Below are positions 38,111-46,745 of a stretch of 64,000 nt of DNA, piece after piece. Positions within the stretch are counted from its first letter, which is position 1. The number at the start of each line of letters is the position of its first letter. The position numbers and the translations under genes were made by a program. The stretch comes from Kibdelosporangium philippinense (lineage in GTDB: Bacteria > Actinomycetota > Actinomycetes > Mycobacteriales > Pseudonocardiaceae), in NCBI RefSeq assembly GCF_021390435.2, contig NZ_JAJVCN010000001.1, positions 1,240,001 to 1,304,000 of the forward strand. Reading direction: 5' to 3'. The notes below the pieces were generated by a model. The model was not told the origin of the DNA and did not search any database. It saw nothing but the letters and a program-made list of their open reading frames with translations.

Positions 38111-40687
38111 TCAGACGCCGAAGGCGAGGAAAGATGCCGCGGTGGTCCTCGCGACGACGTCGTCAGCCGCCGAGTGCCGTGCCATCGCGAGTGCTTGGGG
38201 GAGCGGCGATCCACCGCTGAGATGGTCGTGCAGCGAAAGCATCAGCGGCACCGTGGTCGGGTCGTCGACTGGGACGACCGTGGCGACAATGCCAGCGGCG
38301 CCAAGGGAAATCAACGAACTGACCATCCCGAGCAGCTCATCGGCGCCGGTAGGCGCGCCGACAGCCGAGTTGCAACTGGACAGCACCACGCGATAAGGCG
38401 CTCGGTGGAGCCGTTCAAGGTCGTACACAGTCAACGGGCCGTCATCGAGCTCGATCGCCGAGAACAACGGGCTGTCGGCACGGAATGTGCTGTGTGCGGC
38501 GATGTGTACGAGCCAGGCGCCGTCGATGGCGGCCATCACGCGGTCCACGCTCGCGGTTCCTTCGGCCAGCACAGTGGCGTTCGGGTACTGCTGCGCCAAC
38601 CGGCGAACTTCCGTGGTGCCAGTGGAAAGCCGTGGACCACCGACAAGAACGATACGCGCGTCATCAGGCGGACCGGCCTGTCGCGCACGCAACCACGCGG
38701 ACGCCGAGGGAGCCACCGAGATCGGCCGATCACGCAGCGACGGCAGCATGGCCCACGGCACAGCGTGCAACCGCCCGGTCGGAATGACGACAACGGGTCC
38801 ATTGTGGAGCAACCGGGTGGCGTCGTTGAGCAGATCCGCTTCCAGCCGTGCGCCAATGGCTTCCATGTCCAGCGGCCGGGTCCGTTGCCGTTCACTGTCG
38901 CGGCGCAGCGCGAACAGCGCGCGGGCAAGCGAGTATTCCGCCTTGGCCATCGACCCCACGTGATGCATCCGGACTTGGTTGCGGCCCGCAACCACGGCGT
39001 ACAACTCGCCGTCGACGTCGGTGAGTTCGATGAGATCCGTCGACCCGAGGTGCTCAAGCAGTTCCGTGGACTGGAAGGGCGCGGTGGCGTTGGCCGAGGC
39101 TCGCGGAGTACGCAGAACCCGTTGACGCACAGCCGTTTCCAGTCGTCGACGCTCTCGATGCAAGTGCGCTGGGGCGTCCGCGTCGAGCCGAAGTGTGAGG
39201 TGCCGCAGGGCGGCGAGGTCGGTCGCCAAGTCCTCGTCGCGTGGCGGGCGGACCGGCGCCACGGCCAACGCCACCGCGCGCCATCGCTCGCTCCACCTCA
39301 GCAATTCCCGCGCGTTCCACCGGCGTACCGCATGCCGCAGCGCCAGCCCGGCCAACGCCGAACCACGCGCCGTGGCCAGCACTCGCAGCTCGGTCGCACC
39401 CAACGTGCGCAGGTACACGTGGACGTCGTGCAGGCCGCGGTCGCAGGCAGCCAGCATGCCTCGCCAACGAGCCTCTCCTTCGCACAGCATGGCCTGCGCC
39501 AACCACCCGGTACTGCTCGTCCACAAGCCGCGGCTGCGGGCGTGCGCCGCGGATCGCAGGTGTGGCAGCGCGACATCGGCCTCGCCACGCGCCAACGCGA
39601 GACGACCGGCCAGCAGATGTGCCTCGGTGGCTCGTGTCGAATCCAGCTCGTCCAACTCGGCCGCGACCCGTTGGGCGCGTCGCAGCGACGACTCGGACTG
39701 ATCGCCGTCGCCAGCGAAGCGTGCCTGCAGGAGGACAAGTTCGGCGCGAGCGGTCCACCACGGCCGGTGCTGGCGGCGGAACAACTTCAGTGCGTCAACG
39801 CTTCGCTGAGCGGCGCCCGCGAAATCGTCGGCCGCGTATGCCGCAAGTGCCGCGCACAGCAACAACTCTGCTCGTCTTGTCGCCGACCCGCGCAGTTGCT
39901 CGATGCGCGCGACGGCGGCGTCGATGTCGGCCAGTGCGTCACGGGACAAACCGGCGGCAAGCAACACCGTGCACCTGTTGACGTACAACTCTGGTTCGAA
40001 GGCACCGAGGTCACGGAATCGCCGCTGCGCGTCGTCGAGCTGCGCCAGTGCCGTCGGGACGTCACCGCTCGCGAACGTCGCGATTCCACGCTCGTGCCGG
40101 GTGGACGCGTACTCGACTTCCTGGCCGACCTCAGCGAAAAGAGCCTCGGTCCTGGCGTAATCCCGGTCGGCGCGCGCGACCGCGCCAACGCCGAGGTACG
40201 CCGCGGCACGATGGGTCAGCGCACGCGCTTCCCAGAGTGGATGTTGCGCCGCGGACGTCAACGCCACGGCTTCCTGCGCGTCGGCCAGGGCTTCGTCGTA
40301 GCGGCCGAGAACCAGCAACGCGTTGACCCGCTTGATCAAGATCCGGCCGAGCAACTCCTTGTCGACACTGCGGTTCACCGCCGCGTCGAGCGCCGACAGG
40401 CCGCGCCGCGTGAACCCGGCGTGCACCAACGCGACTCCCAGGCTCGCCATGACGTCGGCTTCACGGTCGGGATCACCGGCTTTTTGTGCGTACCTTCGGG
40501 CAGTCCTGAGCTCACGGACGGCCTCGTCGATGTCGCCGAAGTCGCGGAGAACCAGGCCGCATGCCTGGTGGGCGACGGAAGCTTCGAACGCCGATGGCCG
40601 GCTTGCCAGCACATCCCGTGCCACGCGCAACGCCTCGGCGGGCCGGGACAACGCCAGGGCCAGCAGTTCGTCGGGCGGCAAGGGCAT
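38111..40687 (-). CDS. TPR-CHAT protease (caspase-like, separase-related)
   Basis: 858 residues from ATG 40687 (TTG 40690 possible). Residues ~1-430 are tandem TPR-like helical repeats; ~480-560 a linker; ~570-858 a CHAT domain. The catalytic dyad is intact: His in VHIAAHS (~732) and Cys in VVLSSCNS (~772). CHAT domains are caspase-fold Cys proteases that cleave target proteins once a sensor domain is triggered. No membrane segment or signal is seen. Across an 83-bp divergent region lies an S8 protease gene with repeated promoter-like boxes, and it converges with the sigma/partner pair. The frame is intact over 2.6 kb, arguing for selection. Confidence 0.9.
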   Translation of the reverse strand: MPLPPDELLALALSRPAEALRVARDVLASRPSAFEASVAHQACGLVLRDFGDIDEAVRELRTARRYAQKAGDPDREADVMASLGVALVHAGFTRRGLSALDAAVNRSVDKELLGRILIKRVNALLVLGRYDEALADAQEAVALTSAAQHPLWEARALTHRAAAYLGVGAVARADRDYARTEALFAEVGQEVEYASTRHERGIATFASGDVPTALAQLDDAQRRFRDLGAFEPELYVNRCTVLLAAGLSRDALADIDAAVARIEQLRGSATRRAELLLCAALAAYAADDFAGAAQRSVDALKLFRRQHRPWWTARAELVLLQARFAGDGDQSESSLRRAQRVAAELDELDSTRATEAHLLAGRLALARGEADVALPHLRSAAHARSRGLWTSSTGWLAQAMLCEGEARWRGMLAACDRGLHDVHVYLRTLGATELRVLATARGSALAGLALRHAVRRWNARELLRWSERWRAVALAVAPVRPPRDEDLATDLAALRHLTLRLDADAPAHLHRERRRLETAVRQRVLRTPRASANATAPFQSTELLEHLGSTDLIELTDVDGELYAVVAGRNQVRMHHVGSMAKAEYSLARALFALRRDSERQRTRPLDMEAIGARLEADLLNDATRLLHNGPVVVIPTGRLHAVPWAMLPSLRDRPISVAPSASAWLRARQAGPPDDARIVLVGGPRLSTGTTEVRRLAQQYPNATVLAEGTASVDRVMAAIDGAWLVHIAAHSTFRADSPLFSAIELDDGPLTVYDLERLHRAPYRVVLSSCNSAVGAPTGADELLGMVSSLISLGAAGIVATVVPVDDPTTVPLMLSLHDHLSGGSPLPQALAMARHSAADDVVARTTAASFLAFGV

Positions 40688-40707
40688 CAACTCCCAGGCT
40701 TTCAGGC

Positions 40708-40746
40708 AACCAGTCGATCTTATTTCCTGATCACGAACCAGTCGAT
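40708..40746. promoter_or_regulatory. Two 11-bp direct repeats in the CHAT/S8 divergent region
   Basis: AACCAGTCGAT occurs at 40708-40718 and again at 40736-40746, 28 bp apart start to start. AACC is the kind of core that ECF sigma factors read at -35, so these may be binding sites for the neighbouring sigma factor or for a repeat-binding activator. They lie between the CHAT start (40687) and the S8 start (40771). Confidence 0.45.
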
Positions 40747-40770
40747 ACCTACGAGTTGGCGGAGGAAAGC

Positions 40771-42060
40771 GTGCCGAGTGCTCTAGTTCGGTCCCAGATC
40801 AAGTTGATTCTGCAGGAGCTGAAGGGCGCGGGCGCGCACCCGGCCAACTGGGACGAGGACGACAACGACGTCGACTACCTCTATCGGCGCAACAACATGC
40901 TGTGCCGGCCTGCCGACGTTGACCGGGTGGTTCGCGAGTTGCGGGACCTCCTCGAGCCGCGGGGCGAGCAGTCCGCTGAGCAAGAGCAGCAGCGTCCGGA
41001 GACGGTCATCCGCGTCCACGGAGTCATTGACGGCGTCGTCCGGATCGAATACTCGTCCGGCAAGGACACACCGACTGTGCCGCAGCTCCTCGACGAACTC
41101 GACCGCCGCGTGGGACCCGGGGTGGCAAGACCGGACCACATCCTGCACATCTGCCCGCACGCGTGCCCCGCGACCGAACCGGAGGAAGTGGGGGTTGCCG
41201 AACCGTTCCCTGCCGTCGCGGACGACCAGAAATGCAGTGGCGAAAACGTCTTCGTCAGCATCGTCGACACTGGACTGATCGCCGAAGCGACGGCTCAGCA
41301 CTCGTGGCTCGCGGGCGTCAACGGCACCATCGAAACCACCTTCGACCCGTCGACCGGCCGGATCCTCCCGTACGCCGGTCATGGCACGTTCGGCGCCGGG
41401 ACCTTGCGGTGTGTGGCGCCGAAAGCTTCGGTGTTCGTGGAATCGGCCAACCTGGGCGCGGGCGGAGCCCAGTACGAGACCGAAGTCGTCCAGCGGCTGA
41501 CCGAAACGCTCAGCAAGAGCCCCGACATCATCGTGCTCACGCTCGCGACGGACACCCGTGGCAGCCTGCCGTTGATGACGTTCGACGCGTTGTACGAATC
41601 AACGATCCGGCACATCAAGGGCTTGGTGATGCTCTGTCCCGCTGACAATGAGGGCACGAACGCGCTGCGGTGGCCTGCCGCTTATCCGTGGGTGGTCTCG
41701 GTCGGCGCGCTGTCGGCGAACTGGCAACAACGGGCCACCTTCAGCAACTACGGCGGCTGGGTGGACGTGTACGCGCCAGGCGAGGGGCTGGTGAACGCGT
41801 TCGCCACAGGGGAGTACGAGTGCTTCTATCCGCCAAATGAGGGCGTGCTCAGGCAGTTCAAGGGGATCGCTAAGTGGAGTGGTACGTCGTACTCCACGCC
41901 GCTCGTTGCCGGGCTGATCGCCGCCCGGATGTCGGTCACCGGGGAAAACGGGCAGCAAGCCGCCGAGTCGTTGCTCCAGTTCGCCCGCAGCCAGGCGATC
42001 CCAGGCGTCGGCGCGATCCTGCTGCCCGGTCAGGCCTGCTTTGACGTGGAGGGCTGCTGA
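40771..42060 (+). CDS. Cytosolic subtilase (S8 family serine protease)
   Basis: 429 residues from GTG 40771 (GGAGG at 40761-40765). There is no signal peptide. Residues 1-~150 are a charged helical/beta N-terminal region unlike a standard I9 propeptide (SQIKLILQELKGAGAHPANW). The subtilase core carries all three catalytic residues: Asp166 in SIVDTG, His204 in GHGTFGAGT, Ser373 in SGTSYSTPLVAG. It ends with two or three Cys residues near the C-terminus. Its divergent promoter region with the TPR-CHAT gene suggests the two proteases act in one pathway, for example one activating the other. Confidence 0.9.
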   Translation: MPSALVRSQIKLILQELKGAGAHPANWDEDDNDVDYLYRRNNMLCRPADVDRVVRELRDLLEPRGEQSAEQEQQRPETVIRVHGVIDGVVRIEYSSGKDTPTVPQLLDELDRRVGPGVARPDHILHICPHACPATEPEEVGVAEPFPAVADDQKCSGENVFVSIVDTGLIAEATAQHSWLAGVNGTIETTFDPSTGRILPYAGHGTFGAGTLRCVAPKASVFVESANLGAGGAQYETEVVQRLTETLSKSPDIIVLTLATDTRGSLPLMTFDALYESTIRHIKGLVMLCPADNEGTNALRWPAAYPWVVSVGALSANWQQRATFSNYGGWVDVYAPGEGLVNAFATGEYECFYPPNEGVLRQFKGIAKWSGTSYSTPLVAGLIAARMSVTGENGQQAAESLLQFARSQAIPGVGAILLPGQACFDVEGC

Positions 42061-42072
42061 CGAACCTGGTTC

Positions 42073-42105
42073 GCGCCGGACAGTCCATCATCGGCTGTTC
42101 GGCGC
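42073..42105. terminator. Hairpin after the S8 protease gene
   Basis: GCGCCGGACAG pairs with CTGTTCGGCGC (one G-T wobble) across an 11-nt loop, starting 13 bp after the S8 stop codon and 16 bp before the end of the opposite-strand remnant. It probably serves both directions. Confidence 0.65.
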
Positions 42106-42120
42106 GGTCTGTCAGTGTCC

Positions 42121-42476
42121 CTAATGGACGGATGGGAGCAATCGGGGCGCTTCGCCGTCGAAGTCGATCCACGGGTTCGTGCCAAGCGAGTCCGCGCCTT
42201 CCGCGGTCGGGTGTTCGTAGCGCATGACGAACTTCTCGGGGCCGTGGGCGAACGCCACGACCACCCTGTGCTCGGAGGTGCTCAACTGGCCGCCGCGGTC
42301 GGTCGCGGGTTCGCGACCGGCCAGTTCGATCTGCTCTAGCAACGCGTCCCGGTCAAGGTTGAACGTGGAGCTTGGCTGACGCGTACGCCCACCGTGCGCA
42401 GCACGTCGTTGACCGCGTCGATGCCGATCACGTCCGGCCTGCCGTCGCTGTACGAAAGGGTCAAGTCCTGGATCAT
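42121..42476 (-). pseudogene. Shortened, frameshifted conserved actinobacterial protein
   Basis: ATG 42476 starts IQDLTLSYSDGRPDVIGIDAV and DVLRTVGVRVSQA; this frame fails at ~42365 and continues in the next frame as FNLDRDALLEQIELAGREPA, LSTSE, then VVVAFAHGPEKFVMRYEHP and NPWIDFDGEAPRLL to the stop at 42121. From memory related proteins are about 230 residues, with longer spacers at the VSQ/FNLD and LSTSE/VVVAF joins, so besides the one-base loss (~42363-42366) two internal segments appear deleted. Function of the family is unknown. Confidence 0.6.
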
Positions 42477-42490
42477 TTTCTTGTTCTCCT

Positions 42491-43375
42491 TCAGCCGTGC
42501 AGAGCCAGCTGGGTCTTTTTGAAAGTCGGGTGAATCTGGCCTGCGAGGATCGCGGCCATGCAGAGTGCGAATCCGATCACCTGGATCGGGCCGAGCGACT
42601 GGCCGAGCACCACCGCGCCGAGCACGGCGGCGACCATCGGCGAAAGCAGGCCGAGCAAGGCGACGGACGTGACCGGCAACGTCGTGATCCCACGGAACCA
42701 CAGGACATAGGCGACGAGACCACCGATCAATCCCAGCCAGAGGTAGCCGAGGATCGCGTCGCCGTCGATGGCTGGCGGCATCCCCTCGAACAGGAACGTC
42801 ACCGGCACAAGGAACAGGCCGCCAGCGGTCAGCTGCCAGCCGGCGAACGTGGTCGGGCTGACGCCTTCCGGGCGTCCCCAGCGCTTCGTGAGCGTCACGC
42901 CGAGCGCCATACCGGCCGTGCCGCCGAGACCTGCCAGGATCCCGACGATGTCGAAGCCCGCGGCCGGTCCGAGCACGACCAGCCCGACCCCGAGCACGCC
43001 GACCACGCCCCAGACGAACCGCCAGGCCGACGGACTCTCGTGCAACACCCCCACCGCCAGAACCGCGACGATGATCGGCTGTGCCGCACCGAGAGTCGCG
43101 GCCACGCCCCCCGGAAGGCGTTCTGCGGCAACGAAAAGCAGCGGGAAGAACAGTCCGATGTTCAGCACGCCAAGGGCCGCGGCCTTCGCCAACCATGTCC
43201 CACGCGGCATTGTGCGGGTGATCGCCAACGCGATCAGGCCCGCTGGCAGCGCCCGCAACAGCCCAGCGAACAGCGGATGCCCCAGCGGCAGCAGTTCGGT
43301 GGTGACCACGTATGTCGTGCCCCAGACCATCGGCGCTAACGCGGTGATCGCCGTGGCCAGCCCTGATTTGTTCAC
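42491..43375 (-). CDS. EamA/DMT-family transporter
   Basis: 294 residues from GTG 43375, placed by the GGAGAG just upstream. Ten hydrophobic segments in two five-helix EamA halves (first ~5-135, APMVWGTTYVVTTELLP; second ~150-285, GLIGGLVAYVLWFRG and LLSPMVAAVLGAVVLGQ). These proteins export metabolites or amino-acid derivatives. It is divergent from a LysR gene with a long palindrome between, the usual arrangement for a regulated exporter; the substrate is unknown. Confidence 0.9.
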   Translation of the reverse strand: MNKSGLATAITALAPMVWGTTYVVTTELLPLGHPLFAGLLRALPAGLIALAITRTMPRGTWLAKAAALGVLNIGLFFPLLFVAAERLPGGVAATLGAAQPIIVAVLAVGVLHESPSAWRFVWGVVGVLGVGLVVLGPAAGFDIVGILAGLGGTAGMALGVTLTKRWGRPEGVSPTTFAGWQLTAGGLFLVPVTFLFEGMPPAIDGDAILGYLWLGLIGGLVAYVLWFRGITTLPVTSVALLGLLSPMVAAVLGAVVLGQSLGPIQVIGFALCMAAILAGQIHPTFKKTQLALHG

Positions 43376-43428
43376 CTCTCCAGCTTGAGCGGACTTGATC
43401 GATGAGTCCAACACATGTTTGTCAAGTG

Positions 43429-43451
43429 ATCTATCTTGATTCAAGATAGAT
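43429..43451. promoter_or_regulatory. LysR-type operator, 11-bp arms with one central base
   Basis: ATCTATCTTGA and TCAAGATAGAT are perfect inverted repeats around a single T at 43440, and the core TCTTGATTCAAGA fits the LysR T-N11-A rule. It ends 2 bp before the lysR-type ATG (43454), leaving no room for a normal ribosome site, and 54 bp from the EamA start. Confidence 0.75.
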
Positions 43452-43453
43452 GC

Positions 43454-44332
43454 ATGGAGCTACGACAGCTGCGATACGTCGTCGCGGTGGCGGAGACGAG
43501 CAGCTTCACGCGCGCCGCCGAACGATGCCTCGTCGTCCAATCCGCCCTCAGCCATCAGATCGCCAGGCTGGAGCGGCAACTGGGCGCCCGGCTCTTCGAC
43601 CGCACCAGCCGCCAGGTCCGCCTGACCGCAGCAGGCGAAGCATTCCTACCCGCCGCCCGCCAATGTCTCGACGCCGCCGACCGTGCCGCCGCCGAAGTCG
43701 CCGCCGCTATCGGCGAAGTACGCGGCCAGCTCACCGTCGGCGTGATTCCGACCGTCGCGGCGGTCGACGTCCCCGCGGTTCTGCGCGCGTTCCACGAGCG
43801 CTACCCGCATGTCCGGGTCGGCCTCCGCGTCGGCACCAGTGAGCTTCTGATGGTGCAGGTGAAGGAAGGCACGATCGATGTCGCCTTTCTTGGCCTGCCC
43901 GCCACCACGCGCCCCAACGACAACATCCGGTCCCGCGAACTCGCGCACGACCGGCATGTGGCTGTCGTCGCCCCTGGGCATGCGCTTGCCGGTAAGTCCG
44001 ATGTGGACCTTCGGCGGCTGTCGAGCGAGGTTTTCGTGGATTTCCCCGCGGGTACAGCGGGACGTGATCAATCAGACCTTGCCTTCGCGGCAGCTGGACT
44101 GCAACGCGAGGTCGCCTTTGAAGTGACCTCGCCCGAATTCCTGGCGAGGCTGATCCACCAGGGTCTCGGCATCGCCATGCTGCCGTCGAACTATGTCCCG
44201 TATCTGTCCGGTGTGGTCACGATCCCAGTGACAGACGCCCCCGCACGCGTCGAACACCTCGCCTGGAGCCGCTTCGGTCTCACTCCCGCCGCGACGGCTT
44301 TCCTTGCGGCGCTTGATGTCAGCCCTTCGTGA
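43454..44332 (+). CDS. LysR-family transcriptional regulator
   Basis: 292 residues. N-terminal winged helix MELRQLRYVVAVAETSSFTRA through LSHQIARLERQLGARLFDR, then a periplasmic-binding-like effector domain (~90-292). It presumably controls the divergent EamA transporter through the palindrome that abuts its own start codon. No Shine-Dalgarno sequence precedes ATG 43454; initiation could be leaderless, or use the upstream in-frame TTG at 43436, which lies inside the palindrome. Confidence 0.9.
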   Translation: MELRQLRYVVAVAETSSFTRAAERCLVVQSALSHQIARLERQLGARLFDRTSRQVRLTAAGEAFLPAARQCLDAADRAAAEVAAAIGEVRGQLTVGVIPTVAAVDVPAVLRAFHERYPHVRVGLRVGTSELLMVQVKEGTIDVAFLGLPATTRPNDNIRSRELAHDRHVAVVAPGHALAGKSDVDLRRLSSEVFVDFPAGTAGRDQSDLAFAAAGLQREVAFEVTSPEFLARLIHQGLGIAMLPSNYVPYLSGVVTIPVTDAPARVEHLAWSRFGLTPAATAFLAALDVSPS

Positions 44333-44415
44333 GCACGTCGGCCAATGATCGCGGCGAAGGTGATGAGGGTCGCCACCGAGATCAGGACGTACTGCTCGTC
44401 AACCGAGGTCGACAT
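44333..44415 (-). pseudogene. 5' fragment of a small membrane protein gene
   Basis: On the minus strand ATG 44415 starts MSTSVDEQYVLISVATLITF, one membrane helix with strongly G/C-ending codons for about 27 codons. The codon bias is lost where it runs into the 3' end of the lysR-type gene. It may be the truncated head of a membrane protein or a tiny real membrane peptide ending further inside lysR. Confidence 0.3.
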
Positions 44416-44522
44416 GCCTGGAATAGGCGCGACAGATCATGGGCGCTTCGACCCCGGCGGGTCCATGGGAGTGGACCGGGTATATCTCCAGGAGTTCGTC
44501 CCGGCTCAGCCGGGAAAGCGAT

Positions 44523-44551
44523 GGGAGGGCGCCAGCTACTGGCGCCCTCCC
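44523..44551. terminator. Strong hairpin terminator
   Basis: Perfect 13-bp arms GGGAGGGCGCCAG and CTGGCGCCCTCCC with a CTA loop. It lies 8 bp beyond the TGA (44559-44561) of the minus-strand gene fragment, so it was probably that gene's terminator; it can also stop transcription from lysR. Confidence 0.75.
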
Positions 44552-44709
44552 GCGGCCGTCACAAACTCGCGCGCTCGGCGACGATTCCGGTGATGGTGTC
44601 GTCTTGAGCGATCGCGAACCCAGCCGGGCCCGCCAGCACCTTCTTGACCGGCACGGCCGCCGAAGACCTGCGCCTGGTACGGGTGATTCTTTCTCCGTAA
44701 CGGATTACG

Positions 44710-45783
44710 TCACTTGGGCAGTAGCTTCGAGACGCGGGTACGAATCGACGGCAGGTCGGGGTAGAACCGGTTGCCAGGGCATTCGGTTGCGAGCCAGTCG
44801 CGGTGGCCGGAGATGGTGTCGACCGTCTTGGTGCTGCCGCTGATCGGATTCACATAGTTGGTCCGGCCCAACGGGTCGAGACCGCAGATGGCCGAAAGTG
44901 CCGCGAGCACGACGACAAGCGAGTCGATGGCCGCCTTCGACGGCGAGGTTTCGCTGAGGTGCCCCAAAAGACACACACCCACATTGCCCGCGTTGTATCC
45001 GACGACGTGTCCGGCGTTGGCCATCAGCGGTCGCTTGCCGCCTTGCAGATCGGGACCGAAAACCGGGAACCAGTCCGAGCCGGACACCCGTCCCTCGTAG
45101 ACGCTTCCGTTCGGATCGATGAGCAGGTGGTAGCCGATGTCCCCGAAGTCACGGACGATCGAGTGGTCATAGTAGATCGCCCGCACATCGGCCGCTGGAT
45201 CCCGGCCAACAGAGCCCGCGGAGTGGTGCACAGTCAGTGTCTGCACAGGAAAGTAGGCGACGGGCCAGCGCTCGACGCCTTCGGGTGTGAAGCGCAGTTT
45301 CTCGTCGGCTCCCCATGCGGCGCGAGAGTAGTAAGGCCGCCTGAGCGCACTTCCATCAAGCGGAACTGCGGGGGCTGGCGATGCCAGCGTTGCCAACGCC
45401 GGACCGTTCACAGTGTCCATTTCGGACACGGTTGAATCATGCTTCAGGTCGAGTTCGTACTCGACGACGCCCGGGTCAACGGGCAGCAGCGTGACAGCCG
45501 GCAGGTCGTCACGGCCAGCGGGACACGTGGCGAGCTCACGCCATTCGCTCCACTGACCGGCAGTCCGAGTACGGATGGCACCGCTGTTGGTGCTGATACT
45601 GAGGTGAGTGACTGGCGCCGTCCCAACGGGCACCCGGTGCCTGCCAGCGGCAAGACTCCGGTTTCGGGTCACGGTCGCCGGAAACGTCCTCGCAGCCGCG
45701 TTGGCCGATCCTTCACCCGCCGCGAGCAGCGCGGCAGTGCCGCCCAGTGCGGCGAGAAGACCCCTCCGAGACAGTTCGACCAT
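44710..45783 (-). CDS. Tat-exported peptidoglycan recognition/N-acetylmuramoyl-L-alanine amidase
   Basis: 357 residues from ATG 45783 with GGAGGAAC upstream. Tat signal MVELSRRGLLAALGG followed by AANA-type cleavage region. A beta-rich N-terminal segment (~35-130) precedes an Amidase_2/PGRP domain with the zinc and catalytic residues visible: TVHHSAG, DIGYHLLID (Tyr), ISGHRDW (His) and ATECPG (Cys). It should cleave the amide bond between muramic acid and the peptide stem of peptidoglycan outside the cell. Confidence 0.92.
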   Translation of the reverse strand: MVELSRRGLLAALGGTAALLAAGEGSANAAARTFPATVTRNRSLAAGRHRVPVGTAPVTHLSISTNSGAIRTRTAGQWSEWRELATCPAGRDDLPAVTLLPVDPGVVEYELDLKHDSTVSEMDTVNGPALATLASPAPAVPLDGSALRRPYYSRAAWGADEKLRFTPEGVERWPVAYFPVQTLTVHHSAGSVGRDPAADVRAIYYDHSIVRDFGDIGYHLLIDPNGSVYEGRVSGSDWFPVFGPDLQGGKRPLMANAGHVVGYNAGNVGVCLLGHLSETSPSKAAIDSLVVVLAALSAICGLDPLGRTNYVNPISGSTKTVDTISGHRDWLATECPGNRFYPDLPSIRTRVSKLLPK

Positions 45784-45945
45784 CAGTGTTCCTCCCCAGC
45801 TTGGCATGACCGATTCGACAGACGGCGTCGAGACGTCGGTCAGGCTACCGCAGGTTCGCTGGTGGGATGGGCGGTATGGAGTTTCGACGGCTTGCCGCGA
45901 CCACACGGTTGCGCGCGGCAACCATCGCCCGCGGCGCGACCTAAA

Positions 45946-46745
45946 TTAAGTCGGCAACGGACGTTCAGCGTCGAAAAACCGCCGGACTCCGCGTTCGAAC
46001 AGTCCATTGGGGACGACGCGAAGCCCGAGATTGCGAACCTGTGCCTTGAGGCGGCTTGAGGTGAGGAAAGCCGCGTGCGCTGTCGCGATAGCGATGGGCG
46101 AGGCGTCATCACGGCTTCGAATTGTCGCAAGGCCGCGGTGATGTTCTCCGGGCTACGTGCCAGGCTGCCAGCCAACACGTGTGCGTCCTGGAGTGCCAAT
46201 GAACTTCCCATTCCGGACAAGAAAGGCGGGCAATGCGCGGCGTCACCGATCAACGCAGACCGGGCGCCAGTGAAATGCGGCATATCGACCTGAGTGATCG
46301 CATCCGCGAAAACGAAGTCGCCAGCGGTCATGGTGGTGAACACGCGACGCACCTCGGCGGGAAACTCCGCGCATGTCCTAAGTAGATAGTCACGCAACGT
46401 GTCGCGTGGTGGAATCCCTGCCGCGGCACCGGCGTAGACGATAGCCGACACTGTGCCGGTGGCCACGGGGCAGAGGTTGACCATTTTCCCGGTGCTGACA
46501 AAGGAGTGTACGACTGGGGGAAGGCCGTGGGCGAAGTGCTGGGTGGTCGCGATGTAGTTCTCGAAGCCGTCGCCGAAGAGCATCCGCCTTGTGTGGGAGT
46601 GGATGCCGTCCGCTCCAACGAGAAGATCGCCGTGTTCGACGGTGCCATCGCTGAGGGTGACTTCGATCCCGTCGGCGGTGGTCGCAGTCCGGTCGATTTC
46701 GGTGCCGAAGCGAATGTCGGCTTGCTCGCGTACCAGATCGCAGCC
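45946..46745 (-). pseudogene. FAD-dependent aromatic monooxygenase, head-truncated and frameshifted
   Basis: The frame shows the middle and C-terminal parts of a salicylate-hydroxylase-like enzyme: DIRFGTEIDRT, DLLVGADGIHSHTRR, and the FAD/ribityl motif ALIGDAAHCPPFLSGMG. The N-terminal GxGxxG domain (~80 residues) is absent; the gene begins directly at the stop of the next gene. At ~46109-46112 one base is lost and the C-terminus continues in another frame (DDASPIAIATAHAAFL ... FFDAERPLPT) to TAA at 45946. It cannot bind FAD and is a dead gene. Confidence 0.75.

Larger units (their letters stand above)
44333..44709. other. Gene-poor interval with gene fragments
   Basis: 377 bp between the LysR gene and the amidase gene without an intact gene. 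It contains the membrane-protein head (44333-44415), a strong hairpin (44523-44551) and, on the minus strand from ~44660 to the TGA at 44559-44561, a reading frame ending VLAGPAGFAIAQDDTITGIV that looks like the tail of a lost gene. Confidence 0.5.

Noticed and set aside
38087..40786. An 899-codon open frame on the plus strand
   Set aside because: It is the antisense shadow of the TPR-CHAT gene: Arg/Gly/Gln-rich, without domains, and the minus strand has clear protein families.
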